Numbered from the stretch's first letter, positions 49,861 to 61,233 are shown. The stretch is 64,000 bases of DNA from G963702155 sp963702155 (GCA_963702155.1 OY969717.1:620001-684000), one strand, 5' to 3'. Numbers and translations: made by a program. The notes: generated from the sequence alone by a model not told the origin.

Positions 49861-50205
49861 TTACCCCAATACGTTTTTCATGATGAATTGATGCAAGAAA
49901 TATCCAGCCACCAATAGAGCAAGCCCCACGCCATAGCTAATCCAGAAATTCAAATCCCATTTTTCAATAAAGAAGAAAGGCAGGAAAAACAGCCATGAAA
50001 TCGGCACCGCAAAAATAATGCTGCGCGCGTATTGTGCGGTTGTCGCTGTGTCCTGGTATTGAATATAAGAAAACGCTATGGCGAGAATGGAAACCAGCGG
50101 CAAGGCCGTTATAAACCCTGCCAGCTCTGGTTTTTTCCCCGATAGCCAGGATGCAAAAGCAATCACTAAAGCAGCAATACCGATTTTTAAAGCCGTGAAA
50201 ATCAT
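49861..50205 (-). CDS. DUF3147-like small membrane protein
   Basis: 114 residues, four hydrophobic helices (LKIGIAALVIAFASWLSG; ITALPLVSILAIAFSYI; SIIFAVPISWLFFLPFFFI; YGVGLALLVAGYFL). Such proteins recur beside CzcA/CzcD genes; role unknown. It sits between the small periplasmic gene and czcD with gaps of about 11 and 3 bp. Confidence 0.75.
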   Translation of the reverse strand: MIFTALKIGIAALVIAFASWLSGKKPELAGFITALPLVSILAIAFSYIQYQDTATTAQYARSIIFAVPISWLFFLPFFFIEKWDLNFWISYGVGLALLVAGYFLHQFIMKNVLG

Positions 50206-50216
50206 GATCGCTCTTC

Positions 50217-50453
50217 CTACTCTTTTTGTTCTCTGGCCTTGCGTTTCTCATAGATCTCGACACGCACTTCTTTTTTGCATTCAAGGCGTTTTTTGACGGA
50301 CGGATAACGCGCCTTTGGGCATCGTTGTTGTTCGATACTGCTGAAACGCGGCATCTCCTTGATTTGGTCCGGCGTGTAATCACTCACATCCGCGCGGGCT
50401 GTTCCAAGGCCGATAGTCAGTACGGCGGCAGTTAAAAGCATTAATGTTTTCAT
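50217..50453 (-). CDS. Small exported protein of the metal operon, 78 aa
   Basis: A signal peptide of about 20 residues ends at ARA; the mature part is about 57 residues, highly charged, with two cysteines (QQRCPKARY, RLECKKEV). No named family seen. Fourteen bases downstream of czcA. Confidence 0.65.
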   Translation of the reverse strand: MKTLMLLTAAVLTIGLGTARADVSDYTPDQIKEMPRFSSIEQQRCPKARYPSVKKRLECKKEVRVEIYEKRKAREQKE

Positions 50454-50467
50454 AGTTTTTTCTCCTT

Positions 50468-53659
<3,192 letters not shown>

Positions 53660-53666
53660 CTACTTT

Positions 53667-54803
53667 TTAATGTTCGTGCGCTGCGCCGGATTTCAAAATA
53701 TCGGCCTTGATAATAAAACTGCCTTCGCTGACATAGCTCTGTCCTGCGCTCAAGCCGCTTGTGATTTCAATATACCGTCCGTCAGACACGCCTGTTTTGA
53801 CGGGCTTCATCTCATAATTATTGCCGTCTTTTATGAACACGACGGTTTGATCTTCCATTGTTTGCAAAGCGGATTCCCGCACGGCCAGAGGCACCTGCTT
53901 TTGTGAAACGCTTACATCGCCCTCGACAGTCGTGCCTGGCCTCCACATGCCATTTTCATTGCTCATTGGTGCAACAGCCACAAGCGTTTGGCTCAAAGCA
54001 TCTGCGGTGGGAAACAGCATTGAGATTGTTGCATCTTGTTCTTTGCCTTCATCAAGCGTGTGAACGCGAACGCTTTGCTGCGTGGCGACAACATCAGCAT
54101 CTTTGGGAAAAATGTGGAACTTTGCCCAGACCGTTGAAAGATCAGCAATTGTAAACAAAGACCCATCACCCGCAACGTCACCTAGGTTGGTATTTCGCAT
54201 CAAAATGGTGCCATCAATCGGTGATGTGACACTATATTCTTTAAGGCTTTCATTGCTCTCGACAATGGCCAGCACTTGGCCTTTTTTAACAGTTTCACCC
54301 AGATTAGCTTTGACGCTGCGGACAATGCCAGGAAACCGCGCCCGCACTTCGGCTTTCGTATTTTGGTTGATCGTGATGCGTCCCGTAAGAGCGACAACAT
54401 CCCCAATCATGGCCGGAGCGGTTTTCTCAATCATAACGCCAGCCTGTTTTGCGGCGTCTGGTGCAATTTCAGTTTTGCCTTCTTCGTGTTCGTCACCATG
54501 ATCGTCATGTCCACCGTGACCATGGTCATCGTGGCTATCTTCCTTTTCATGACTGTCATGGCCGTGATCATCATGAGAGTCGCCGTCTTCGGAATGATCA
54601 TCGCCATGGTCGTCGCCATCGCCTTCATCATGCCCGTCTTCATGCTCATGTCCGTCATCATGGCCGTGGCCTTTTTGTTCGTCATGTCCATGATCGTCAT
54701 GCGTTTCTGTTTCCGCTTTTGCGGAGGTAATAAAGGCGGGTGTGAGTTGCCACGCAAATAGCGCAAGCCCCAACACAAATAGAGATAAGAGTTTTTTAGT
54801 CAT
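53667..54803 (-). CDS. czcB: Membrane fusion protein CzcB
   Basis: 378-residue periplasmic adaptor: signal sequence, then a His/Asp-rich stretch of about 80 residues (about 33-112) with repeated HDDHGH-type units likely to bind metal, a lipoyl/hairpin part (VRARFPGIVRSVKANLGETVKKGQVLAIVES), and a beta-barrel end. It overlaps czcC by 8 bp and lies 19 bp before czcA. Confidence 0.93.
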   Translation of the reverse strand: MTKKLLSLFVLGLALFAWQLTPAFITSAKAETETHDDHGHDEQKGHGHDDGHEHEDGHDEGDGDDHGDDHSEDGDSHDDHGHDSHEKEDSHDDHGHGGHDDHGDEHEEGKTEIAPDAAKQAGVMIEKTAPAMIGDVVALTGRITINQNTKAEVRARFPGIVRSVKANLGETVKKGQVLAIVESNESLKEYSVTSPIDGTILMRNTNLGDVAGDGSLFTIADLSTVWAKFHIFPKDADVVATQQSVRVHTLDEGKEQDATISMLFPTADALSQTLVAVAPMSNENGMWRPGTTVEGDVSVSQKQVPLAVRESALQTMEDQTVVFIKDGNNYEMKPVKTGVSDGRYIEITSGLSAGQSYVSEGSFIIKADILKSGAAHEH

Positions 54804-56079
54804 TGGTTTTTCCTTCTAAGGTTGCTTGAGAGAAATGTTCGATCAGGGGGCTATGTGTCCCCATCAGGAAATCGGTTTGTGCCTTGGCCTCATAAACGCT
54901 TAACAGACTATCCAGCCGTGCTTCACGCACTTCGTACAAAACGCGCTGTGCATCAAGCAAATCGAGGAAACCAAAAGCACCACGGCCATAACCGTCATCG
55001 GCCTGATTGTAGGCTTTCTGTGCGCTCGGGATGATTTCATTCTGATAACGCTCCGCCTCGGCCAGAGATGCCGCATAATTTTCCCATGTCTGAATAGCCG
55101 ATTGACGCAAAGCCAGACCAGCCGCATAGGTTTCGGCATCGGCTTTGATCATATTGGCCTTGGCTTCCTTTATACTGCCCTGATTGCGGTTAAAAACCGG
55201 AAGCGGGAATGAAACACCGGCCACCAGTGCCGTGCTGTCATTCTCATTGAAGCGGCGAATACCCAGCCCGAAAGTCGGATCCGGCACGGCCTGTGATCGC
55301 GCTAAATCCAAAGATGATCGCGCTTGCATTTTGGCAAATTCCTGCGCTTTCATTTGAGGGGCGTTTTGAATGGCTTGTAAAAGACTTTCTTTTTCCAGCA
55401 AGTCCGGCAACGATCCGATATCAGCGTCCACGGTCAAATCAGCGGTATCTACACCACCCAACAATCGTGCGAGATCATTTTGCGCGGTGACCAATTCCTG
55501 TTCAGCGCGCCTTTGTTCAACCTCGGCGGCGGCTTGTTCGATATCCGCTTTGGTGTGTTCAATCTCTGCGGATCTTGCCGCTCCGACACGTTTTTTAACG
55601 ATGTCGTGGGTTTTATCAGCCAGCGCAAGGCGTTTATCCGCCAAGGCAACGCGTTCCTGTGCTACGGCCACACGCATATAGGTGTAATCGGTTTCGGCCA
55701 AAAGGCTTAAGGCTTGTGCCTTGGCCTGTTGCTGATTGATGTTATATGAGAAACCCGCGACCTTTGTGCGATTGCCGCGCTTTCCGCCCATCTCAATTTT
55801 TTGCTCAATACCAAGCGTAAGCTCCGCGCCATCAAAGCCTTCATTTTCATCGTCTCCGGCAAAGTTTTCTATTTCAAAAACCGCATCGGGGTTTGGAGGG
55901 AGTGAGGCTTGAAGGCGTGAGCCGTCCGCCGCATCAATATCTGCCAATGCCGCCTTATAAGTCGGGTTATTCTGTAAGGCTGTTTGAAGCGCCGCCTGTT
56001 TATCCAGCGATTCAGCTCTGGCGAGTGTTGGTTGCCATAAAAGCATAGCCAGCGCGGACGTATAGAGTAATTTTTTCAT
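54796..56079 (-). CDS. czcC: Outer-membrane channel CzcC (TolC family)
   Basis: 427 residues with a signal peptide (MKKLLYTSALAMLLWQPTLARA) and two TolC-type repeats of long helices (LSLLAETDYTYMRVAVAQERVALADKRL; LRQSAIQTWENYAASLAEAERYQNEIIP…GYGRGAFGFLDLLDAQRVLY). It completes the tripartite CzcCBA system. The stop overlaps the czcB start. Confidence 0.93.
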   Translation of the reverse strand: MKKLLYTSALAMLLWQPTLARAESLDKQAALQTALQNNPTYKAALADIDAADGSRLQASLPPNPDAVFEIENFAGDDENEGFDGAELTLGIEQKIEMGGKRGNRTKVAGFSYNINQQQAKAQALSLLAETDYTYMRVAVAQERVALADKRLALADKTHDIVKKRVGAARSAEIEHTKADIEQAAAEVEQRRAEQELVTAQNDLARLLGGVDTADLTVDADIGSLPDLLEKESLLQAIQNAPQMKAQEFAKMQARSSLDLARSQAVPDPTFGLGIRRFNENDSTALVAGVSFPLPVFNRNQGSIKEAKANMIKADAETYAAGLALRQSAIQTWENYAASLAEAERYQNEIIPSAQKAYNQADDGYGRGAFGFLDLLDAQRVLYEVREARLDSLLSVYEAKAQTDFLMGTHSPLIEHFSQATLEGKTND

Positions 56080-56214
56080 CGTGTGTTCCTTTTTTGAGTC
56101 AATAAGGGGGTAAGGCGGCGCTCTGTTTCAAAGCGCAGTCTCAAAGAAATAAGGTCGCAAAATTGCTCCGCTTATGGCACGAGCCAAAAAGCGGATATAC
56201 TACGCCTTACAGAT

Positions 56215-56535
56215 TTATGATTTGGGGGGGCGTTTAAGGCCGTAAATAAAGTCCGATACGAATATACTCGCAGGGCGGACTTGAAGCTTATCCTTCGCAG
56301 AGGATGGTAAGCTGGTAATTTGGTTAGAGTTGTTCATGACGTGATGAATGCAGCAGCCGCCACACGCTATATCACAATCCTTGCTTCCAAGGGGGTTATG
56401 GTCGCCTGAATCATCCAAATCAACTGAAATGGAAATCTCGGAAGGAGAATCAATACTGGCATGAGCATGTGTAGCGCTGACCGTCATAGAGACGATCATG
56501 GCAAACAACGTGAATATCAAAAAAACTTTGCTCAT
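56215..56535 (-). CDS. CzcI-like exported metal protein
   Basis: 106 residues from the ATG at 56535: signal peptide, short mature part with a Cys/His cluster (DCDIACGGCCIHHVMN) and the ending YGLKRPPKS, which recurs in CzcI-type proteins encoded just ahead of czcC. It is probably a periplasmic metal-responsive regulator of the operon; first gene of the minus-strand transcript. Confidence 0.65.
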   Translation of the reverse strand: MSKVFLIFTLFAMIVSMTVSATHAHASIDSPSEISISVDLDDSGDHNPLGSKDCDIACGGCCIHHVMNNSNQITSLPSSAKDKLQVRPASIFVSDFIYGLKRPPKS

Positions 56536-56663
56536 GATTTCAAAGTACCATTGAAGTGTTAGCAATTCAATAATGAAACTTGAATATTATTATCAAAGGT
56601 TTTTCAAGAGCTTTCTGAGTAACCAAAGTGACATATGCACCGAATTAGATTATAATGATAAAT

Positions 56664-57014
56664 ATGAAGCGTTTTATTTTGATGTTTGTTGCAGTGATGT
56701 TTCTTGCCAATGCCTTTGCGGTATCGGCATGGGCAAAGCCGTGCATGAACATGGATATGGCTTCATCAAGCCAGCAAACCATGGATATGAGCGATATGCC
56801 TTGCCATGAGGACAAGGAACAAAAATCCCCCACGAAACATTGTGACGGGGTGTGCCTTTGCCTTCATGTCTCTATCAATCAAACACCTGTTTTAAACGAT
56901 CAAGCCAGCTTGGATGTGCCTTCAGGCCAGAGCGAACGGCTTGATGCTACAAACGAGCGTGTTGCATCCATGGCAACAGCCCCCCTTAGGCGCCCTCCAA
57001 AATCTAACTCCTGA
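56664..57014 (+). CDS. CzcI/DUF2946-like exported protein
   Basis: 116 residues from the ATG at 56664, divergent from the previous gene by about 130 bp. Signal peptide, Met/His/Cys-rich mature part (PCMNMDMASS, DMSDMPCHEDKEQ, KHCDGVCLCLHV) and the same terminal motif RRPPKS. Likely binds Cu or Zn in the periplasm. The two proteins look like distant paralogues either side of one promoter. Confidence 0.65.
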   Translation: MKRFILMFVAVMFLANAFAVSAWAKPCMNMDMASSSQQTMDMSDMPCHEDKEQKSPTKHCDGVCLCLHVSINQTPVLNDQASLDVPSGQSERLDATNERVASMATAPLRRPPKSNS

Positions 57015-57086
57015 TATTTAAGCCATCAATGGCTTTTCTTGCCGTGCCTTTGCACGGCCTAATCTCACACATATCAGGAGATCATT

Positions 57087-57729
57087 ATGCGATATGTACT
57101 TTATGCCCTTATTGGAATGGGGCTAATTATTCCAAATGTTGCTGACGCACGACCTGTATCTTATCCGGGCGGCTGGACGGTTATGTTGATGAATGATGGC
57201 GATAAAAACAGCGCCCACATTCATTACTCACCGACGGCAAAAACGTCGGTGGGTTATAAATTTGAATACTGGCGGGACAAGGAATTTACCTTAAACGCCG
57301 TTCAAATGAACAACCTTCTCAAACGCTGGAACAAAAAAGACAGCCAAGCCAATTATATTTAAAGTCCGGCTTTGGTGTTGCATACAGCGATGAAGGCGAT
57401 TTCGACGGTGAAACCAAGCGGCAGGGTTTACAGGCATTGCCGCCGATTGGGAAAACCGCCGTTTCTTTACCTCATACGAAAACCGCTACACCGAGGCCGG
57501 AGAGATTGATGATTTTTATCAGCAATCCGCCCGTGTCGGTTTTGCGCCGTATGAAGGTGATTACGGCGATCTGCATACATGGCTGATGCTTCAAGTCGAG
57601 CATATGCCGGAAGCGGATAACAATTTCACCGTCACGCCACTTGTGAGGCTCTTTAAAGATGTTCACCTGTTTGAAGCAGGCATGAACAATCGCGGAGAAG
57701 TCCTCTTTAACTATGTACTTCGGTACTAA
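57087..57729 (+). CDS. Exported beta-rich protein, frameshifted in this sequence
   Basis: Signal peptide ending at ADA, then SYPGGWTVMLMNDGDKNSAHIHYSPTAKTSVGYKFEYWRD; after a shift near 57358 SGFGVAYSDEGDFDGETK, and after another near 57430 GIAADWENRRFFTSYENRYTEAGE…VTPLVRLFKDVHLFEAGMNNRGEVLFNYVLRY. The alternating pattern and aromatic end suggest an outer-membrane beta barrel. Unknown family; neighbours suggest a metal-linked role. Confidence 0.65.
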
Positions 57730-57784
57730 ATCAACTTGTCTCGGCTTGCGCGTGACGTATTAAAACTGAAAAAGAAAAAATATA

Positions 57785-58119
57785 ATGAAACATTTAACTT
57801 TATTACTAACTGCATTAACCCTCTCTTTTGCCGCGCCTGTTTACGCAGCGGAAGACGTCCAACCTATGCAAGCAGAGCAAGCCGTTCAATCCGGTGATGT
57901 CCACGTAAGCGTCAATGGGCTTGTTTGTGATTTCTGCGCTCGCGCTCTTGAAAAAGTGTTTGGCAAAGAAGAAGACGGTCAAAGGGATTGATGTAAATCT
58001 TGATACGAAAATTATCACGATCAACTTCAATGAAGGCCAAACGCTTAGACGATGAGACAATGACAGAACTTATCACGGATGCTGGCTATAATGTGGAAGG
58101 CATACATCGTGTCGAATAA
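57785..58119 (+). CDS. Periplasmic heavy-metal-binding (HMA) protein, frameshifted
   Basis: Signal peptide (to YAA), then an HMA domain with the metal site GLVCDFCARALEKVF (CxxC). The first frame stops early, but KGIDVNLDTKIITINFNEGQTL and DDETMTELITDAGYNVEGIHRVE follow in the other frames, completing a MerP/CopZ-like ferredoxin fold. Breaks near 57970 and 58040. Its end overlaps the next gene's GTG start. Confidence 0.78.
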
Positions 58120-58507
58120 CGCTGAACCCACGCTTTGGCAACATACTGTCATGCCAACCCTTAGCCTATTTACCAGTATGGGAACGCTCATTTGCTGTGC
58201 GCTTCCAGCTTTACTGGTAACGCTTGGCATGGGCGCGGCATTGGCAGGGTTTGTCGGGGCTGTGCCGTGGATTACCGCTCTGTCTGAATATAAAGAGTGG
58301 GTATTTGCTGGGGCTGGCATCATGCTGGCGTTGTCGGCGTTCATGCAGTGGCGGGGGCGTTATGCGCCTTGCCCTGCTGACCCGGCAAAGGCAAAGGCGT
58401 GTATGCGGCTTAGAAAAGTCAGTTGGGCGATATTGATCTTCTCGATCATCGTTTATCTGATTGGCTTTTTCTTTGCCTTTTTAGCCGCAGATATATTCTA
58501 CGGATAA
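58109..58507 (+). CDS. MerT-like small metal-transport membrane protein
   Basis: 132 residues from GTG 58109, four membrane helices. ICCALPALLVTLGMGAAL carries the paired Cys in the first helix seen in mercuric transport proteins, and YAPCPADPAKAKAC a second pair in the loop. It overlaps the HMA gene by 11 bp, the same pairing as MerT-MerP. Mercury itself is not implied; no mercuric reductase is present. Confidence 0.72.
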   Translation: MSNNAEPTLWQHTVMPTLSLFTSMGTLICCALPALLVTLGMGAALAGFVGAVPWITALSEYKEWVFAGAGIMLALSAFMQWRGRYAPCPADPAKAKACMRLRKVSWAILIFSIIVYLIGFFFAFLAADIFYG

Positions 58508-58514
58508 TAATTGA

Positions 58515-58549
58515 AACAGGCCGGATACGGAACTGTTCGGCCTGTTTTT
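58515..58549 (+). terminator. Terminator after the MerT-like gene
   Basis: ACAGGCCG and CGGCCTGT arms, then TTTTTCC, eight bases after the stop region. Confidence 0.75.
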
Positions 58550-58577
58550 CCGTTTAACAATTAGAAGGAAATATAAA

Positions 58578-59086
58578 ATGAAATACTCAAAATTCTTTGC
58601 CATGATTGGCACGTCAACCGTAGTTATGTTCGGTTTAATGTATCTTAAACTCATACGCGCTAGATCATGTGTTTTTCAGTGAAACGAGAACATATATGGC
58701 GATTTATATGGGCGCGGCGATGGCAGTTATTATGCTGCTTTTCATGCTCGGTATGTATAAAAACAGAAAAACCAACATTCCTTATTTTCCTGGGAAGCGC
58801 GATTATATTTGCAGGATCTTTATATCTTGTGCGTTCGCAAATCACTGTAGATGATCAATCATGGATGAGCGCGATGATCCCGCATCACTCGATTGCTATT
58901 TTGACCAGTGAACGCGCTAATATCGATGATGTTCGTGTCAGTGAATTAGCCGATGAAATTATTAAGGCACAACGCCGTGAAATTAAAGAAATGCAATGGT
59001 TGCTCGATGATATTGAACAAAATGGTAAGGCCAAAACTCGAAGATGCGAAGCACGTCCAGTGCCAAAATTTGAAGGAGAATTATAA
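58578..59086 (+). CDS. DUF305-family membrane protein, frameshifted
   Basis: AGAAGGA precedes the ATG. Read through two shifts: MKYSKFFAMIGTSTVVMFGLMYLNTYALDHVFFSETRTYMAIYMGAAMAVIMLLFMLGMYKNRK, then FLGSAIIFAGSLYLVRSQ, then SWMSAMIPHHSIAILTSERANIDDVRVSELADEIIKAQRREIKEMQWLLDDI. The MIPHHSxAI and final IxxxQxxEIxEM segments are DUF305 marks, often linked to copper resistance. It ends in TAATG with the next gene. Confidence 0.8.
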
Positions 59087-59870
59087 TGAGCGAAGGTAAA
59101 AGCTGTTGCGGCTCTAAAGCAGCAAACAATGATGCATCTAAAAACAGGCAAATCTATATCGCATGGTGACAGACAAACATATTTGTCCGTACGGCATTAA
59201 ATCGAAAGACTTGCTTAGAACGGCAAGGATATGAGGTTGAAGATCATCATCTACAAAACGCGAGAAGAAACGGATGCGTTTAAAGAAAAAGCATGATGTA
59301 AAAACTACACCGCAAACCTTTATTAATGGTAAACGTATCGGCGGTCATGATGATCTTGTTGAGCATTTTGGCATCACCACAATGAAACAAGAAGGTACAA
59401 CCTATCAGCCTATTATTGCCATTTTTGCTACTACATTTCTTAATGGCACTTGGCGGTTAGTTGGGCAATGACTGGGGACAATCGTGATCGGCTTGACGAT
59501 AAAGATGTTTATTGCTATCAGTATGTGCGCTCTGGCTATTCAAAAGCTTCACGATCTTTATGCGTTTTCAAACCAATTTATCACTTACGATCTGCTGGCC
59601 ATGCGGTGGGTGCGCTATGCCTATATCTATCCATTTGTGGAAATGCTGGCCGGTGTTTGCATGATCGCAGGTGTATTCATTCCGATAGCGGCTCCGGCGG
59701 CTTTGTTCATAGGAACCATTGGTGCAGTATCCGTGTTTAAAGCTGTGTATGTAGAGAAACGCGACATCAAATGCGCTTGTGTCGGAGGAGACAGCAACGT
59801 ACCGCTTGGAGCGATATCCCTAACTGAAAACCTCATGATGATGGGCATGGCGATCTGGATGCTTTTGTAA
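59086..59870 (+). CDS. Glutaredoxin-MauE/DoxX fusion, frameshifted
   Basis: Read across frames: a short Cys-rich start (MSEGKSCCGSKAANNDASK), a glutaredoxin domain (DKHICPYGIKSKDLL…EVEDHHLQ…KHDVKTTPQTFINGKRIGGHDDLVEHFG) and a MauE-like membrane domain with four helices (MFIAISMCALAIQKLHDLY…ICAC-type loop…LTENLMMMGMAIWMLL). Breaks lie near 59160, 59220, 59275 and 59450. The active site reads CPYG where CPYC is usual. The family is thought to transfer electrons to envelope or metal-handling thiols. Confidence 0.78.
59485..59789 (+). repeat. 305-bp direct repeat, copy 2
   Basis: Match to 42561-42865 (see that entry). Here it lies within the complete gene, so this is the parental context and the left copy is the derived, truncated one. 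Confidence 0.9.
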
Positions 59871-59943
59871 AAAAAGGCTTATTCCATTTAACCTCTCCCA
59901 ATTCCCCGAAAAATGGTTAATATAGTGCTGCTATGTCGAAATG

Positions 59944-60129
59944 GGCATGGTCGGGCAGTAGTAGACCCGTAACAAGCGTCTGACAAAACGATATTTGTCG
60001 CTCTCTGGCTTTATGGCCGGGGGGCGGCAGCGTATGTCCAGAGCCTCGGCTTAAAGGCTGTCGCGGCTGTCTTGTTACGGTCTACTAACCTCCGGCCACC
60101 ATGCCTAATAAACGGCATGGTGGTTTTTT
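59944..60129 (+). ncRNA. Structured RNA A with switchable terminator
   Basis: A long stem joins TAGTAGACCCGTAACAAG (59959-59976) to CTTGTTACGGTCTACTA (60071-60087) with one bulged C; inside are hairpins GACAAA/TTTGTC and CTCTGG/CCAGAG. ACCATGCC (60098-60105) can pair either with GGCATGGT at 59944-59951, extending the stem, or with GGCATGGT at 60114 to form the terminator. No protein frame fits this region. No known RNA family recognised. The 70 bp before it are gene-free. Confidence 0.65.
60096..60129 (+). terminator. Terminator at the end of RNA A
   Basis: Perfect ten-base stem CCACCATGCC/GGCATGGTGG, eight-base loop, six Ts. It is 19 bases before the start of the next reading frame, so it would cut off 60148-61166 unless read through. 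Confidence 0.88.
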
Positions 60130-60147
60130 ATTAGGAGTTTTGCCGCT

Positions 60148-60399
60148 ATGAAAACGGTAATGAATAATGTAACACTATTTGTTGTGACGGGGCGTAGTAA
60201 CCCCAACGAATATACGTATGGAGCGCGTGTTTGCGTAATGGCTCCTCTCTACCTTATGGTCGAGAGGACGTGCGGAATACAATACTCGCTTGCGAGGAAT
60301 ACGCCGTGCATCGATTCGTCGATGTTACTAACCTCTTGGCTACCAGAGGTATCTTGTCACAATGCAATGCAGATGAGATATGCGATGGAGCTTAATTAA
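60148..60399 (+). CDS. Small protein of the control region, 83 aa
   Basis: Begins at an ATG with AGGAG nine bases before. TLFVVTGRSNPNEYTYGARVCV and SWLPEVSCHN are the only ordered parts. The frame is open across RNA fold B, so coding or only structural use cannot be told apart. The position just before the repressor and the GRSNPN start weakly recall Ash/Icd-type small phage proteins; this is a guess. Confidence 0.4.
   Translation: MKTVMNNVTLFVVTGRSNPNEYTYGARVCVMAPLYLMVERTCGIQYSLARNTPCIDSSMLLTSWLPEVSCHNAMQMRYAMELN
60182..60362 (+). ncRNA. Structured RNA B, related to RNA A
   Basis: Outer stem TTGTGAC (60182) with GTCACAA (60356), inner stem GTAGTAAC (60194) with GTTACTAAC (60324), enclosing hairpins GGAGC/GCTCC, CCTCTC/GAGAGG, CTCGC/GCGAG, CATCGA-TTCG-TCGATG, and a side hairpin CCTCT/AGAGG. 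TACTAACCTCTTGGCTACCA here matches TACTAACCTCCGGCCACCA in RNA A. It overlaps the 83-codon frame. Confidence 0.55.
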
Positions 60400-60402
60400 A
60401 AC

Positions 60403-60867
60403 ATGGGACAAACAAACAAAACCCAAAAAACAAAACAAGGTCCGACCGAGGAAGATGTCTATATCGGCATCCGGCTAAGAACCAAACGCTCTATTTTAGG
60501 GTGGTCACAGGAGAGATTGGCCAAGGCGCTTGATCTCTCTTTTCAGCAGGTGCAAAAATACGAAAACGGCACCAACCGCATATCCAGCGGAACACTCTAT
60601 AAAATCTCAAAAATCCTTGATGTGCCTTTTGATTACTTTGTCTCGGGCATGGAGGAGTATCTCTTTAAAACACTGGTGGGGTTTTCGGACACGGATCAGG
60701 AGCCAATAGATGGCGCACCGTTCGCAAGGCTGGAAGATTATATGTCTGACAAGGAGATTGTCCGATTCATCAATAAATACCGTAAAATCGCGCATAACCC
60801 TAAGCATGTAAAGCTGGTCAATGAAATGATGAATACGCTGGCTAAGAGCAGTCTGGAGGGGAAATGA
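60403..60867 (+). CDS. Xre-family repressor of the accessory region
   Basis: 154 residues, HTH_3 domain at about residues 22-78 (GIRLRTKRSILGWSQERLAKALDLSFQQVQKYENGTNRISSGTLYKISKILDV). Similar in the recognition helix to the metK-linked regulator at 17056. Placed right after the RNA folds, as a phage-type repressor would be; may control them. Its stop overlaps the next start. Confidence 0.88.
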   Translation: MGQTNKTQKTKQGPTEEDVYIGIRLRTKRSILGWSQERLAKALDLSFQQVQKYENGTNRISSGTLYKISKILDVPFDYFVSGMEEYLFKTLVGFSDTDQEPIDGAPFARLEDYMSDKEIVRFINKYRKIAHNPKHVKLVNEMMNTLAKSSLEGK

Positions 60868-61166
60868 AACGATTTTTATTTTGTGTTTTGTTATTGGCCG
60901 GCTGTACTTCGCAAACCCAATTTGAGAAAGACGCGATTGTGCGCGCAAAACAGGATCCGGACACGGCAGAAAGCTATTTTTTGCAGCGCATCGAAGAGGA
61001 GCAGCCGCCCATAGAACAGCAAGCGGTCTACCTATACGCCATGGGCGTGGCCAGTGAGCGCATGGGCGATGATATCGAAGCGCTCAATAATTACCTGAGT
61101 GCGGAAGCACTGGGCTATGCTAAAGCAACACAAGCTCTGCAACGCATACGAAAAAAGATTCCATAA
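60864..61166 (+). CDS. Small lipoprotein, 100 aa
   Basis: Lipobox LLLAGC at residues 11-16 gives Cys16 for lipid attachment. The rest is helical and resembles a pair of TPR/Sel1 units (QAVYLYAMGVASERMGDDIEALNNYLSAEALGYAKATQAL). ATGA overlap with the repressor indicates coupling. Confidence 0.75.
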   Translation: MKRFLFCVLLLAGCTSQTQFEKDAIVRAKQDPDTAESYFLQRIEEEQPPIEQQAVYLYAMGVASERMGDDIEALNNYLSAEALGYAKATQALQRIRKKIP

Positions 61167-61190
61167 CCTCAAAATCCGGACACAAAAAAA

Positions 61191-61221
61191 GCCCCAGACC
61201 TGCACGAGGCAAGCCTGGGGC
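61191..61221 (-). terminator. Minus-strand terminator-like hairpin
   Basis: GCCCCAG/CTGGGGC outer stem and CCT/AGG inner pairing. The T-run (TTTTTTT) follows on the minus strand only, yet no minus-strand gene lies close by; it may serve the lipoprotein end weakly or stop antisense transcripts. Confidence 0.5.
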
Positions 61222-61233
61222 GTTGGAAATCTT

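Noticed and set aside
54449..54761. His/Arg-rich plus-strand frames opposite czcB
   Set aside because: Their repeats only mirror the His/Asp-rich segment of CzcB on the other strand.
57785..58507. A mercury-resistance (mer) operon
   Set aside because: MerT- and MerP-like proteins are present but there is no MerR or MerA; general metal handling is the safer call.
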